This document shows positions 63,881-64,000 of a DNA stretch of 64,000 bases, piece after piece (position 1 is the first letter of the stretch; each line of letters starts with the position of its first letter). The notes under the pieces were generated by a model. The model had not been told where the DNA came from. It worked only from the letters and a program-made list of their open reading frames with translations, and made no database searches. Source of the DNA: Propionispira raffinosivorans DSM 20765 (lineage in GTDB: Bacteria; Bacillota; Negativicutes; Selenomonadales; Selenomonadaceae); assembly GCF_000381065.1 (NCBI RefSeq), contig NZ_KB905854.1:1-64000 (forward strand), read 5' to 3'. Made by a program: the position numbers and the translations under genes.

Positions 63881-63937
63881 ATCCCTGACGAAATTGCAAG
63901 ATCAGATAATTTATGACTAAAAAAAGGGTGTAGCTAT

Positions 63938-64000
63938 ATGTCAATACAGCGATGTTTGCACCGGATATTGCTTATTGACATATTACTAATGAATTTAAAC
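63938..64000 (+). CDS. Possible start of a gene running off the window
   Basis: AAGGGTG is followed by an ATG at 63938 and an open frame MSIQRCLHRILLIDILLMNL to the end. Only 21 codons are visible and nothing is recognisable; it may be chance. Confidence 0.3.
   Translation, partial: MSIQRCLHRILLIDILLMNLN

Noticed and set aside
1-64000. CRISPR array, tRNA or rRNA genes
   Set aside because: I found no regularly spaced short repeats and no cloverleaf or rRNA-like sequence. The hairpin element copies are many kilobases apart and are not an array.

Overview
The window looks like chromosome from an AT-rich, anaerobic member of the Negativicutes (Firmicutes with a diderm envelope). This is inferred from the mix of genes and not from a marker gene: methylmalonyl-CoA epimerase (propionate metabolism), a rubrerythrin-type diiron protein, AddAB instead of RecBCD, an SbmA/YddA-type ABC exporter and many sugar/polyol genes with Firmicute-style regulators (DeoR, GntR, AraC). 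I cannot name the genus. No rRNA, tRNA or CRISPR array is visible.

Region 1 (1-25.4 kb) is mostly housekeeping: the end of methylmalonyl-CoA epimerase, the nadABC operon for NAD synthesis, a lone cheR, a degenerate phenylacetate-CoA-ligase-like gene, two DNA-repair nuclease operons (sbcDC, addBA), an Lrp/AsnC regulator, a class B penicillin-binding protein with a PASTA domain, alanine racemase, seryl-tRNA synthetase, a small four-cysteine TSCPD protein and a PHP phosphatase.

Region 2 (25.4-37.9 kb) is a myo-inositol catabolic locus. A divergent DeoR/IolR-type regulator faces an iron alcohol dehydrogenase, iolJ, iolC, iolB, iolD, the inositol transporter iolT, iolE, a GntP-like permease and a DMT exporter. 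No iolA (malonate-semialdehyde dehydrogenase) is present in the window. The alcohol dehydrogenase at the head of the operon suggests that malonate semialdehyde may be reduced to 3-hydroxypropionate.

Region 3 (37.9-43.8 kb) is an acid-sugar cassette: a GntR regulator, a GarR-type dehydrogenase, a DUF1537 kinase, a class II aldolase and a GntP permease. The same GTATGCTACATAC palindrome lies in front of the regulator and in front of the cassette. Region 4 (43.8-54.5 kb) has an inositol dehydrogenase, two related AraC regulators, an organophosphate-type antiporter paired with a large non-secreted phosphoesterase, and an ABC exporter. Region 5 (54.5-60.4 kb) is a third AraC regulator with a sugar-phosphate isomerase and a second inositol dehydrogenase, bracketed by two direct copies of an IS1182-type insertion-sequence end and followed by a decayed IS4-type transposase. 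Region 6 (60.7-63.7 kb) has a frameshifted membrane protein, a PAS-like small protein, a rubrerythrin-like protein and a frameshifted nagZ.

The most unusual signal is a dispersed intergenic element of about 135-150 bp. There are four copies (10.4, 19.2, 39.7 and 63.7 kb) and one terminal fragment (0.49 kb). Its ends are complementary and change together between copies, an inner stem encloses a nearly invariant loop core, and it carries no ORF. It is either a structured RNA family or a non-autonomous mobile element (MITE-like).
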